A DNA stretch of 64,000 nucleotides from Pomphorhynchus laevis (Eukaryota; Acanthocephala; Palaeacanthocephala; Echinorhynchida; Pomphorhynchidae). The notes under the pieces were generated by a model that had not been told where the DNA came from, did no database searches, and worked only from the letters and a program-made list of their open reading frames with translations. The position numbers and the translations under genes were made by a program. Each line of letters starts with the position of its first letter. The first letter of the stretch is position 1. Shown here in pieces: positions 52,600 to 62,999 of the stretch. The stretch covers positions 1-64,000 of the forward strand of contig WNNJ02000818.1 in assembly GCA_012934845.2 (NCBI GenBank), given 5' to 3'.

Positions 52600-55351
52600 C
52601 CGTCTAAAATATCCGCTCTCTTAGTAACAATGTTAATTCAGTATATGATCTTTTCCTTCATAAATCTTTGAATGTTTTGTGTTTAACCGAATTTTGACAC
52701 GTTGATCAGAATGATTACTATCTAAAACGCCTTCACTCTTTAAATCTCTCTGTGGTCGATAAGGCTCGTCAACGACCTATTAGTTCAAATCAATCAATTA
52801 AGCACGGTGGTCTTATAGCTTTCTCTCACCATTGGTCTCCGTTGCAATCATTATCGTTGCCATTTGTTCCTCTTACTTTCGAACTACTTGGGTTCTGTGT
52901 AAAAGCCGGCTTGTTGTTTCTTAATATCTACTTATTCTATTGGCCTAGATCATGTCATCCGTCTGACTCTTTTTTCTGTGAACTGTCAACCTTTTTTTCC
53001 TTCAACTTCCTCTTCGGTTTACCTTTCGCTGTACTAGGTGATATAAATGTTCGCTTAGACCGTCCTTGTGATTCCAATACCCTAAAGACGATTTCTATAT
53101 TTAATGATCATGATTTTCAAATCATGTCTCCTCATTATTCTTCTGCTACCCATATTCTTAGCGGTTATTGTTGCCCACCTTCGCGTCTTGCCTTGTCTTC
53201 TTCATTGTGCCTATCTGATCCTACTCTATCTGACAACTTCCTTGTTACATGTTCGCTCCCTTTCATGTCGTTCTTGGAAATTCCTCGACTTTTTCCTTCT
53301 TCGCTCTCATATTAATCGCTCTCCGTTAATGTTTTCTTCTTCTATCTATAATCCCCTAATTACTTATGAACCCTCGTTAGCAATGTATTTTGCTCTATCT
53401 TCGATGAAATTCTTCCCCTTAATACTTTTTTCAATCAGTCACTATCGTGCAACATGGTTCGACTCTAAGTGTGTGACTTCAAAACGCCTCTTGCGTCGCT
53501 CTTTCAGAACTTATCGTCGTTATCTCAGACTATCTTCAGAACTTGACTCATCATTTTATCGTAACCAATTCTTTGCTCTTTGTCGTTCGCATAGGCAACT
53601 TCTACACTCTAAGGCACAGTTTTTGGCGAAACAAACTGGCTTCCGCTAATGACTCTCGAACTAAATGGAAAACTCTTAATTCTCTACTTGCATGTACCTA
53701 GTTTGCTAGAATTGTTTTAGCTCTATGTACCTTTTGACATGCTCGTGCCGTCAGCCGGTCCTGCTCTGCATCTAGTAGTGGGATGTATCTGGCACTGATT
53801 AGTCAAAATAATGACGAAACAGTATCTAGTATCGTTTTGTCGATTCTTGTATCTCGTCTATTCGTATCCCTGATCTCTTTTATCTACTTGCGGTATCTGA
53901 AGATGAGGTATCTTGCCTTCTTATTTCGTTAACTTGTAAGTCCTCTTCTGCCGATCCCATCCCTACTCGAATTCTCAAATTGTTGTCAACATACTTAACA
54001 CCATTCCTTACCAGCCTTTTAACTCGTCATTCGTTAATCCTTCATATTATCGCCCGATATCAATACTACCAACCTTATCTTAAATTCTTGAACACCTTGT
54101 CTTAGATCACATCGACAAGTATCTTCTTCATCGCAGCTCTATCCTTATTTTTAATCTGCTTTCCGCTCCGATCATTCAACCGAACTAGCATGTCATAAAG
54201 TATTTTCTGATCTGCACTACGCTCGTGACAAAAGACTTTGTAGTGTGGTAATATCGCTCGATCTTTCATCTGCATTCGACATTGTAGATCACAATATCCT
54301 TCTATTTCGTCATCACTATCACTATGGCTTCTCTTCGTCCATCTCGGCTTAGTTCTCTTCGTATCTCTCCAATCGATCATTTTCCGTCTATTCTAATTCA
54401 ATGTGTTCTCCTCTATCTTCTCTCTCTTGTGGTGTACCTCAATGTTCAATACTTGGCCCTATTCTATTTACGCTTTTTCTTAGAGATTTATCTTGTAAAA
54501 CTAATAAATTCTGTTTCAGTGTCATGCAGTACGCTGATGATATGCTTCTTTATTCTCACTCGTATCCTCATTCCCTAAGCCAACTTTTCATATCCGCATC
54601 TAATGGTCTTCGTGCTCTATCAGAACATCTAATTTCTTTGTGCATATCCTTCAATCCTTCCAAATCTAAATGGTTATGGATTTTACCCTCCACTGTTTAT
54701 GTTTTTCCTCCTTCTCTGTATCTTCAGACCACAATTATTCCTGCTGTAGATAAACTAGTATTGCTATGTATTCATTTCGACAATAACCTGCATCTCGATC
54801 CCTTCATTCGTGATAAAACTAGGTCTTCAAATATTCTTCGTGATATTCGTCTTCTCAGAATTTTTCTAGATTTTAGTTCTAAATATCTTATCTCCTCCCT
54901 TTTTCCCACGTATTGATTGCTGTCTTAGCCTTCTCGTCTTTTCTTCAAAGTCATTAAACCTCTTTAGCGCCTCATTAACACTGCTGTGCGCATCCTTTTT
55001 CGACTACGTAAATTCGATCATATTTCTTTATATTTATCAAAACTTGGATGTTTAAGTATTGAACATCGCGTTCGTTTTCGTCTGCTTTGTATAACTTATT
55101 GCCTTCTCCATTGTAATTCTCCTTCTTATCTCTATCTATCAACTCTAAGTGAATCTCACTCTCTTTCTACTCACCAACGTTCATGTGTTTCTCTTCTGCT
55201 ACACGTACCTCTATACTTAACCAACTTCGGCCGTCGATGCCTACATATCGCTGCTCCTCTCCTTTGGAATTCCCTACCTGATCTTCTGCGATCATCATCC
55301 TCACTCCAATTTTTCAAAAGGCAACTACATTCGATTCTACTAAACGAGTAA
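52600..55351 (+). pseudogene. ORF2 remnant of the L2/CR1-like LINE
   Basis: Endonuclease: HGGLIAFSHHW, VLGDINVRLDRP and a degraded end. RT: TWFDSKCVTSKRLLRRSFRT, LSCGVPQCSILGPILFTLFL, QYADDMLLYSHS (catalytic box near 54,530) and FNPSKSKWLWI. C-terminus: RILFRLRKFDHISLYLSKLG, RLLCITYCLLHCNSPSYLYL and LLWNSLPDLLRSSSSLQFFK, the typical L2-type ending. About ten stops and frame changes. Old. Confidence 0.8.
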
Positions 55352-55487
55352 CTTTTTTTTCAATCTGTTTCGCTTTTGTAGGCTTGTAAGCGCACAGTCT
55401 GTGTGCATTTGCCACATTAAAAAGCTTTCCTTTATATGATCAAAATTGAAATGGCAAGACGCCCCGCATGAGGTAGAAAATTTATTG

Positions 55488-55540
55488 AATTTTCGATTCC
55501 AGTTTGGAATCATCATCAGAAATCTGAAACAAGTAAAATG
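55488..55540 (-). repeat. PLE-type hammerhead-like terminal motif
   Basis: The minus strand reads CTGATGATGATTCC, AAACT loop, GGAATCGAAA, then AATTCAATAAATT. It has a perfect 6-bp stem (GATTCC/GGAATC) between CUGAUGA and GAAA. One extra U separates the core from the stem, as in the other copies. Confidence 0.65.
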
Positions 55541-55891
55541 TTAAGGATATAAAAACAAAACACGCAAAAACAAAAATGCACATTAGGTAGGTCCTCACGT
55601 TGTGCTGCCAGGTCTACGCATGTGTTAGCAAACTTTACAAAGAACTCAATCCCGATTTAGAATTAAACGATAGCCATCATTCTCATTTAAGCCCGGCTTC
55701 AATTCTTCAATCCAGAGTGACTCGCATATTATATAACTCATTGCCATATGTGTTGCAGATTATGTCAATATGCCAACAAATCATTTGATAATTCATTAAT
55801 AAGCTGAATTAAAAATAAATTAAAGTATTTGTAACAGATTCGACAAAAATGACTTAGTGTGTTAAATTTTAGTGATAAGTTTTTAATATAC
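55541..55891. other. Interval 3' of the AGL exon, probable intron
   Basis: The minus strand shows a GT donor at 55,891 and a TTTTAATTCAG acceptor ending at 55,803. The following sequence (55,600-55,802) has moderate GC and short open frames but no AGL motif I can align with confidence. Confidence 0.4.
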
Positions 55892-56274
55892 CTGAATGCG
55901 ATAACACAACCAGGAGTAAAATGCTTGAACTCTACATTTCTGTCTGGTTTATCGTACTCTTTAATTGACTGTCATTTAATTTTACATGGCATCGCATATT
56001 TAATTTGAAAGCAGATTCAGACAAGCCGTTAATGAATTTTGAATTACGGGTGTATAGCATATTACATGAATCTTCACATATACGTTGAAGGTCTGCTTCA
56101 ACAATCACTTCTTCAATATGTCCAGGAAAAAACAACGGACGAATATATCCAGTATGTTCCGGATTGTCAGGCAGGGCAAACGACGTGCGTGCTACTAGAA
56201 CTATTGAATGATGTGTGCTAGGATTATGGCGAGTTATTGCAATAATATCCGTTGTTACTTGATCTACATAAATC
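55892..56274 (-). CDS. AGL: AGL (glycogen debranching enzyme) internal exon, one frame break
   Basis: Host exon on the minus strand. After a TATTTAG acceptor it reads YVDQVTTDIIAITRHNPSTH, HSIVLVARTSFALPDNPEHT, GYIRPLFFPGHIEEVIVEAD, FINGLSESAFKLNMRCHVKL and NDSQL, then after a single-base slip near 55,960 EYDKPDRNVEFKHFTPGCVI and AF|GTATAT. This follows the animal AGL sequence (..AVTRH.PS.H.SVV.VSRTAF.., ..PGKIEEV.LEA.., ..L.PGSVI.FR). AGL is the cytosolic enzyme that moves and cleaves branch stubs during glycogen breakdown. The slip may be a base error or a sign that this is a gene fragment. No other AGL exon was found. Confidence 0.75.
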
Positions 56275-56395
56275 TAAATATTAATATTTATGGTTAATAT
56301 AGATAAAAAATAATTTCATATTTTAGTCAAGCGAGAATACATTCGGGGTAAAATCAATATATATTAGGCGAAGCATCCTGAGGGTGCAAATCAAA
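56275..56395. other. AT-rich flank between the AGL exon and the PLE1 pair
   Basis: Expected to be AGL intron on the minus strand. No other feature seen. Confidence 0.5.
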
Positions 56396-56408
56396 AGATA
56401 ATGTTATT
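56396..56408 (+). repeat. Left target duplication of the PLE1 pair
   Basis: AGATAATGTTATT, repeated at 62,569-62,581. The first two bases overlap PLE sequence on the right side, so the true duplication is 11-13 bp. Confidence 0.8.
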
Positions 56409-56604
56409 CTGATAAAATTACATTCGTGTGCCACGTAATCTGTTTATTAGGCATTATTAATTATCCACACGAGAAAAACAAATTTTTGTTAGAGTTAATT
56501 ATAACAACGTTTCGGTCAATCACAGTGACCCTTTTCAAGTTGAAAGTTTTCAAACACAAATCGCCTTATATTACATAAGTGCGGAAGAAAATGAACATGT
56601 TTTC

Positions 56605-58989
56605 TTAGTCCATAGTGTCGATAGGAATTTTTAAATTATAATTTGATTTATTTCCATGCATCCTTTCACCACTGCCGTTGATGTGTATAGACTCAAAAAT
56701 TATCCGTCTATAATAATTTGATTCTTTTGCAAGAATTTTGATATTATCGAATTCAATATTGTGTCCTTTCATGACAGAATGGTTTAAAACAGCAGATGAC
56801 ATGTCCCCTTTCCTTAGAGCATTACGATGTTCCTTAATTCTAAGGTGTAATGGTCGTTTCGTCTGACCCACGTATGTAGCTTCACAATCTTTACATTTTA
56901 TCTCATATACGAGACCTAACGTTTTTTGAGATAAGGGTCTTCGTTTGAACATAGATGCTAGACACGTGCTAGGTGGACAGTAAATTGTAGGACGTGATGT
57001 TTGTCGTCTAAGACCATCTTCAAGTTTGTTCAGGCTACGGTTGTCAACGAAAGACGATCGTAAATATATTTTAGTTTTTGCTTGGTCTTTTTTATCATGT
57101 GTTGATGCAAAAAATATATTCTTCGACTTTCGATCTGCCTGTGTGATGGCCCATTTGGGAAAGCCACGATTTTTAAGTTTCGACTTAATAATCGAACTCT
57201 CAGTCAAACGGGTACATTTCTCTGAGCAAATTTGCAAAGACCTTAGCAACAATGACGATGCTGCGGATATCTTATATTTGTTTGGTATATGAGTAGACCA
57301 GAGGGGAGGATTCCATGTAATATTCGGTTTACGATATACCTCTGTTGTGATGTTATTACCACGTCTAACCAGCACATCGAGAAATGCGATCGATTGTTTA
57401 CTATCTTCGAACTGTACGTGCCATTGAATGGCCGGATCTTTTTCATTAAGTACGTTTCGAAGTGATACCGTATTTGGACGCGTATTGAAAACCATAAACA
57501 CATCATCTACATACCGCCAATATGCACATAGGTCTGGCAGTCTATGATATATATCTGTTTCCCATTCATCCATATAAATGTTTGCTAAAGTAGGTCCCAG
57601 CGGAGAGCCCATTGCAACTCCATCGATTTGATCGAATACGTCGTTCTCAAACATAAACGCTGACTTTTCAGTACACCACAGCAATAGCTCTGTCCACTCA
57701 GAAATATTTAGTATCGGATTATCACATTTGTCGGATAAAACTTTCGCAGCAATTTGCACACTAGATCTTAAAGGGACGTTAGTAAATAATGAATTTACAT
57801 CCGCTGTTGCGAAGAAACACGTGTTAGCGTTAAAACTCTTGATGTACTTAGCGAATTCTGGGCCATCCTTTATTCTCGAGAAACTATGAGATTTGCAAAC
57901 ATTTAATATTTTGCTTATCATTTTTGCCAATTTATGTCCGAAACACATATACGATGCAATAATTGGACGGAATGCTAGGGTTGGTTTGTGCAATTTCGGG
58001 AGCAAATAAAGGTATCCAGCTGACGCGCCGGTAGATCTAGCTTCGTTATACTGTTGCTTACTCAACTTGCCTTCTTTGTGAAGTTTCAACAAAAATTGGT
58101 TGAAAGTCTTCTCTCTCTTTGCCGTTGGATCAGCTGATAATTTAACAAACTTGTTACTCGTTAATAATAAGTTCCCATGCTCTACATAGTCTTTGGTGTT
58201 CACTACTGCTAGTGCTCGCCCTTTGTCTGATTTACATATTGTTATGTCTTCATCTCTCATGAGATTTTTCATTGCCACTCTTTCTGGCTTACTCATTGTT
58301 GAATGTAAGAGCTTTGCTTGGCGTCTGCACATAGTTTCATATGTAATAACCGTCCCAAACGATTCATTTGGGAGGTTACTCAACATAACTTCAGCGTCAC
58401 AACGCATTTCACATAAACTAGGGATGTGCGTAGGGATAAACTCAGGTCCTCGGTTTAGCAAATCCTCTTCAGTATCAGTTAAAATCCTGGAAGATATGTT
58501 TATAAAATTCTTATCATGGTTGGTTTGTCGTAAGTTATAGCGTGATAATTGGGATAACTTAGCTTCATGGCGTTGTATAATAATAATTTTATGTTTTCTC
58601 AGTTTGTTGTTAACAAACTCATTTATCCAATTCATATCTTCACTGTATGTACTTCGGACAAGGTTATACCAAATACTGCGCGACTTTGGAAGATGTGCGT
58701 TAATTGTTTTACGTGTCTGACGTATACCAAACCTCATTATGGTACAGCACAATTTTCTTTGCAATTCGGATTTGTTAAAACCAACGATTCCTGATTTGAT
58801 TTTTGCACAAGTTGGGATTACTTTCGCTTTAAGGCATGAACGAAGAAATTCTATTGACATTTTGCAATTAATAATTTTCTTTTCCAAATTGATAAGGTTA
58901 TATAATGTGTCAATAAAGCACTTGCCATACTGCTTCTTCAATTCTGATAAAATTACATTCGTGTGCCACGTAATCTGTTTATTAGGCAT
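56605..58989 (-). CDS. PLE1 RT / GIY-YIG polyprotein, left copy
   Basis: Intact 794-residue ORF encoding the same protein as the right copy, residue for residue as far as I can compare. The start MPNKQITWHTNV lies inside the repeated terminal segment. Domains as in the right copy: RT with YVDD near residue 493 and C-terminal GIY-YIG near 692-760. It would be transcribed towards the AGL exon, antisense to MOGS. See the right copy for motif details. Confidence 0.9.
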   Translation of the reverse strand: MPNKQITWHTNVILSELKKQYGKCFIDTLYNLINLEKKIINCKMSIEFLRSCLKAKVIPTCAKIKSGIVGFNKSELQRKLCCTIMRFGIRQTRKTINAHLPKSRSIWYNLVRSTYSEDMNWINEFVNNKLRKHKIIIIQRHEAKLSQLSRYNLRQTNHDKNFINISSRILTDTEEDLLNRGPEFIPTHIPSLCEMRCDAEVMLSNLPNESFGTVITYETMCRRQAKLLHSTMSKPERVAMKNLMRDEDITICKSDKGRALAVVNTKDYVEHGNLLLTSNKFVKLSADPTAKREKTFNQFLLKLHKEGKLSKQQYNEARSTGASAGYLYLLPKLHKPTLAFRPIIASYMCFGHKLAKMISKILNVCKSHSFSRIKDGPEFAKYIKSFNANTCFFATADVNSLFTNVPLRSSVQIAAKVLSDKCDNPILNISEWTELLLWCTEKSAFMFENDVFDQIDGVAMGSPLGPTLANIYMDEWETDIYHRLPDLCAYWRYVDDVFMVFNTRPNTVSLRNVLNEKDPAIQWHVQFEDSKQSIAFLDVLVRRGNNITTEVYRKPNITWNPPLWSTHIPNKYKISAASSLLLRSLQICSEKCTRLTESSIIKSKLKNRGFPKWAITQADRKSKNIFFASTHDKKDQAKTKIYLRSSFVDNRSLNKLEDGLRRQTSRPTIYCPPSTCLASMFKRRPLSQKTLGLVYEIKCKDCEATYVGQTKRPLHLRIKEHRNALRKGDMSSAVLNHSVMKGHNIEFDNIKILAKESNYYRRIIFESIHINGSGERMHGNKSNYNLKIPIDTMD

Positions 58990-58999
58990 TATTAATTAT

Positions 59000-59347
59000 C
59001 CACACGAGAAAAACAAATTTTTGTTAGAGTTAATTATAACAACGTTTCGGTCAATCACAGTGACCCTTTTCAAGTTGAAAGTTTTCAAACACAAATCGCC
59101 TTATATTACATAAGTGCGGAAGAAAATGAACATGTTTTCTTAGTCCATAGTGTCGATAGGAATTTTTAAATTATAATTTGATTTATTTCCATGCATCCTT
59201 TCACCACTGCCGTTGATGTGTATAGACTCAAAAATTATCCGTCTATAATAATTTGATTATTTTGCAAGAATTTTGATATTATCGAATTCAATATTGTGTC
59301 CTTTCATGACAGAATGGTTTAAAACAGCAGATGACATGTCCCCTTTC
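59000..59347 (-). mobile_element. PLE1 partial 3' end, left side
   Basis: Last roughly 66 codons (GDMSSAVLNHSVMKGHNIEF onward), 3' UTR and terminal repeat in tandem upstream of the left full copy. One substitution (59,268) against the other copies. Confidence 0.85.
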
Positions 59348-60020
59348 CATGGAGAATATATTTTTTGCATCAACACATGATAAAAAAGACCAAGCAAAAA
59401 CTAAAATATATTTACGATCGTCTTTCGTTGACAACCGTAGCCTGAACAAACTTGAAGATGGTCTTAGACGACAAACATCACGTCCTACAATTTACTGTCC
59501 ACCTAGCACGTGTCTAGCATCTATGTTCAAACGAAGACCCTTATCTCAAAAAACGTTAGGTCTCGTATATGAGATAAAATGTAAAGATTGTGAAGCTACA
59601 TACGTGGGTCAGACGAAACGACCATTACACCTTAGAATTAAGGAACATCGTAATGCTCTAAGGAAAGGGGACATGTCATCTGCTGTTTTAAACCATTCTG
59701 TCATGAAAGGACACAATATTGAATTCGATAATATCAAAATTCTTGCAAAAGAATCAAATTATTATAGACGGATAATTTTTGAGTCTATACACATCAACGG
59801 CAGTGGTGAAAGGATGCATGGAAATAAATCAAATTATAATTTAAAAATTCCTATCGACACTATGGACTAAGAAAACATGTTCATTTTCTTCCGCACTTAT
59901 GTAATATAAGGCGATTTGTGTTTGAAAACTTTCAACTTGAAAAGGGTCACTGTGATTGACCGAAACGTTGTTATAATTAACTCTAACAAAAATTTGTTTT
60001 TCTCGTGTGGATAATTAATA
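59348..60020 (+). mobile_element. PLE1 partial 3' end, right side
   Basis: Starts inside the ORF at ENIFFASTHDKKDQAKTK and carries the last roughly 175 codons, including the whole GIY-YIG domain, to the stop at 59,870. The terminal repeat that leads the right full copy follows. Confidence 0.9.
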
Positions 60021-62405
60021 ATGCCTAATAAACAGATTACGTGGCACACGAATGTAATTTTATCAGAATTGAAGAAGCAGTATGGCAAGTGCTTTATTGA
60101 CACATTATATAACCTTATCAATTTGGAAAAGAAAATTATTAATTGCAAAATGTCAATAGAATTTCTTCGTTCATGCCTTAAAGCGAAAGTAATCCCAACT
60201 TGTGCAAAAATCAAATCAGGAATCGTTGGTTTTAACAAATCCGAATTGCAAAGAAAATTGTGCTGTACCATAATGAGGTTTGGTATACGTCAGACACGTA
60301 AAACAATTAACGCACATCTTCCAAAGTCGCGCAGTATTTGGTATAACCTTGTCCGAAGTACATACAGTGAAGATATGAATTGGATAAATGAGTTTGTTAA
60401 CAACAAACTGAGAAAACATAAAATTATTATTATACAACGCCATGAAGCTAAGTTATCCCAATTATCACGCTATAACTTACGACAAACCAACCATGATAAG
60501 AATTTTATAAACATATCTTCCAGGATTTTAACTGATACTGAAGAGGATTTGCTAAACCGAGGACCTGAGTTTATCCCTACGCACATCCCTAGTTTATGTG
60601 AAATGCGTTGTGACGCTGAAGTTATGTTGAGTAACCTCCCAAATGAATCGTTTGGGACGGTTATTACATATGAAACTATGTGCAGACGCCAAGCAAAGCT
60701 CTTACATTCAACAATGAGTAAGCCAGAAAGAGTGGCAATGAAAAATCTCATGAGAGATGAAGACATAACAATATGTAAATCAGACAAAGGGCGAGCACTA
60801 GCAGTAGTGAACACCAAAGACTATGTAGAGCATGGAAACTTATTATTAACGAGTAACAAGTTTGTTAAATTATCAGCTGATCCAACGGCAAAGAGAGAGA
60901 AGACTTTCAACCAATTTTTGTTGAAACTTCACAAAGAAGGCAAGTTGAGTAAGCAACAGTATAACGAAGCTAGATCTACCGGCGCGTCAGCTGGATACCT
61001 TTATTTGCTCCCGAAATTGCACAAACCAACCCTAGCATTCCGTCCAATTATTGCATCGTATATGTGTTTCGGACATAAATTGGCAAAAATGATAAGCAAA
61101 ATATTAAATGTTTGCAAATCTCATAGTTTCTCGAGAATAAAGGATGGCCCAGAATTCGCTAAGTACATCAAGAGTTTTAACGCTAACACGTGTTTCTTCG
61201 CAACAGCGGATGTAAATTCATTATTTACTAACGTCCCTTTAAGATCTAGTGTGCAAATTGCTGCGAAAGTTTTATCCGACAAATGTGATAATCCGATACT
61301 AAATATTTCTGAGTGGACAGAGCTATTGCTGTGGTGTACTGAAAAGTCAGCGTTTATGTTTGAGAACGACGTATTCGATCAAATCGATGGAGTTGCAATG
61401 GGCTCTCCGCTGGGACCTACTTTAGCAAACATTTATATGGATGAATGGGAAACAGATATATATCATAGACTGCCAGACCTATGTGCATATTGGCGGTATG
61501 TAGATGATGTGTTTATGGTTTTCAATACGCGTCCAAATACGGTATCACTTCGAAACGTACTTAATGAAAAAGATCCGGCCATTCAATGGCACGTACAGTT
61601 CGAAGATAGTAAACAATCGATCGCATTTCTCGATGTGCTGGTTAGACGTGGTAATAACATCACAACAGAGGTATATCGTAAACCGAATATTACATGGAAT
61701 CCTCCCCTCTGGTCTACTCATATACCAAACAAATATAAGATATCCGCAGCATCGTCATTGTTGCTAAGGTCTTTGCAAATTTGCTCAGAGAAATGTACCC
61801 GTTTGACTGAGAGTTCGATTATTAAGTCGAAACTTAAAAATCGTGGCTTTCCCAAATGGGCCATCACACAGGCAGATCGAAAGTCGAAGAATATATTTTT
61901 TGCATCAACACATGATAAAAAAGACCAAGCAAAAACTAAAATATATTTACGATCGTCTTTCGTTGACAACCGTAGCCTGAACAAACTTGAAGATGGTCTT
62001 AGACGACAAACATCACGTCCTACAATTTACTGTCCACCTAGCACGTGTCTAGCATCTATGTTCAAACGAAGACCCTTATCTCAAAAAACGTTAGGTCTCG
62101 TATATGAGATAAAATGTAAAGATTGTGAAGCTACATACGTGGGTCAGACGAAACGACCATTACACCTTAGAATTAAGGAACATCGTAATGCTCTAAGGAA
62201 AGGGGACATGTCATCTGCTGTTTTAAACCATTCTGTCATGAAAGGACACAATATTGAATTCGATAATATCAAAATTCTTGCAAAAGAATCAAATTATTAT
62301 AGACGGATAATTTTTGAGTCTATACACATCAACGGCAGTGGTGAAAGGATGCATGGAAATAAATCAAATTATAATTTAAAAATTCCTATCGACACTATGG
62401 ACTAA
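60021..62405 (+). CDS. PLE1 RT / GIY-YIG polyprotein, right copy
   Basis: Intact 794-residue ORF of a GIY-YIG-bearing Penelope-like element, which copies its RNA by target-primed reverse transcription at a nick made by its own nuclease. N-terminal 200 residues: basic, helical. RT: DKGRALAVVNTKDY (near residue 258), LYLLPKLHKP (327), RPIIASY, FATADVNSLFTNVP (391), GVAMGSPLGPTLANIYMDEW (460), YWRYVDDVFMVF (catalytic YVDD at 493) and AFLDVLV. Then SYTPKK-like SSLLLRSLQICS, and the GIY-YIG nuclease: LVYEIKCKDCEATYVGQTKR (692-711), LRIKEHRNALRKGD and SAVLNHSVMKGHNIEFDNIK. All catalytic features are present and there are no lesions. It looks active or very recently active. Confidence 0.93.
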   Translation: MPNKQITWHTNVILSELKKQYGKCFIDTLYNLINLEKKIINCKMSIEFLRSCLKAKVIPTCAKIKSGIVGFNKSELQRKLCCTIMRFGIRQTRKTINAHLPKSRSIWYNLVRSTYSEDMNWINEFVNNKLRKHKIIIIQRHEAKLSQLSRYNLRQTNHDKNFINISSRILTDTEEDLLNRGPEFIPTHIPSLCEMRCDAEVMLSNLPNESFGTVITYETMCRRQAKLLHSTMSKPERVAMKNLMRDEDITICKSDKGRALAVVNTKDYVEHGNLLLTSNKFVKLSADPTAKREKTFNQFLLKLHKEGKLSKQQYNEARSTGASAGYLYLLPKLHKPTLAFRPIIASYMCFGHKLAKMISKILNVCKSHSFSRIKDGPEFAKYIKSFNANTCFFATADVNSLFTNVPLRSSVQIAAKVLSDKCDNPILNISEWTELLLWCTEKSAFMFENDVFDQIDGVAMGSPLGPTLANIYMDEWETDIYHRLPDLCAYWRYVDDVFMVFNTRPNTVSLRNVLNEKDPAIQWHVQFEDSKQSIAFLDVLVRRGNNITTEVYRKPNITWNPPLWSTHIPNKYKISAASSLLLRSLQICSEKCTRLTESSIIKSKLKNRGFPKWAITQADRKSKNIFFASTHDKKDQAKTKIYLRSSFVDNRSLNKLEDGLRRQTSRPTIYCPPSTCLASMFKRRPLSQKTLGLVYEIKCKDCEATYVGQTKRPLHLRIKEHRNALRKGDMSSAVLNHSVMKGHNIEFDNIKILAKESNYYRRIIFESIHINGSGERMHGNKSNYNLKIPIDTMD

Positions 62406-62568
62406 GAAAACATGTTCATTTTCTTCCGCACTTATGTAATATAAGGCGATTTGTGTTTGAAAACTTTCAACTTGAAAAGGGTCACTGTGATTGACCGAAA
62501 CGTTGTTATAATTAACTCTAACAAAAATTTGTTTTTCTCGTGTGGATAATTAATAATGCCTAATAAAC

Positions 62569-62581
62569 AGATAATGTTATT
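62569..62581 (+). repeat. Right target duplication of the PLE1 pair
   Basis: AGATAATGTTATT, matching the left flank. Sequence beyond it (62,582-62,850) is AT-rich with nothing recognised. Confidence 0.8.
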
Positions 62582-62853
62582 GATATTTCGGCTTGACACG
62601 CAACCCTTTCCAATTGTGTTTAAGCTATTAAATTTTTTTGTGCTAAATTGGTTGTTAATTTTAAAATATTATAAATATAATTTAATATTATAATAATTTC
62701 TAATATGTATAATAGACATTTGATATTAATATAATATTAATATTGACAATATTTATCAGTATAAATATAAGAATAATATTTAATTGTATTAACTGTCGAT
62801 GTTAAATTATGATATAATAACAATTTTCATTCGTGATATACAACATATTAATA

Positions 62854-62882
62854 TTATTGCAATAATATCCGGTGTTACTTGA
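62854..62882 (-). repeat. 29-bp duplicate of AGL exon sequence
   Basis: TTATTGCAATAATATCCG, G, TGTTACTTGA matches the AGL exon at 56,235-56,263 at 28 of 29 positions. Homology stops sharply at both ends. Confidence 0.75.
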
Positions 62883-62999
62883 AGGGTGTTTTTCTATCAA
62901 GATAATTTGAAACTTATTAATAACGTAAAACATATTTATGTTTATTATTTTATTATTTAAATTTCTGTAGCATCATTTTAATGATGCTACATTAAAATG

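Larger units (their letters stand above)
51100..55430 (+). mobile_element. L2/CR1-like LINE, full-length extent, broken
   Basis: A leader (51,100-51,830, with no clear coding but a GTAGGCTGG..-type moderate-GC stretch), an ORF1 remnant, an endonuclease, an RT and a short 3' UTR with a GCACA/TGTGTGC hairpin (55,392-55,406). A CCTTCAGTAAATCC-type tandem run (52,440-52,530) separates ORF1 from ORF2. The coding strand is unusually rich in T and C. Confidence 0.8.
56409..62570. mobile_element. PLE1: inverted pair of intact Penelope-like elements
   Basis: Left half (minus): a full copy and, upstream of it, a partial 3' end of a tandem neighbour (59,000-59,347). Right half (plus): a partial 3' end (59,348-60,020) followed by a full copy. 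Each full ORF is thus preceded by a 5'-truncated tandem copy whose end supplies the leader, the usual pLTR-like structure of Penelope elements. The repeated terminal segment includes CTTGAAAAGGGTC..GACCGAAACGTTG and runs through the start codon. The halves meet at CCATGG (59,347). The two full copies look identical by eye, and the whole is flanked by a target duplication. Confidence 0.9.

Noticed and set aside
55600-55788. Next AGL exon after the probable 89-nt intron
   Set aside because: Splice-like signals exist but none of the three frames gives a convincing debranching-enzyme alignment.
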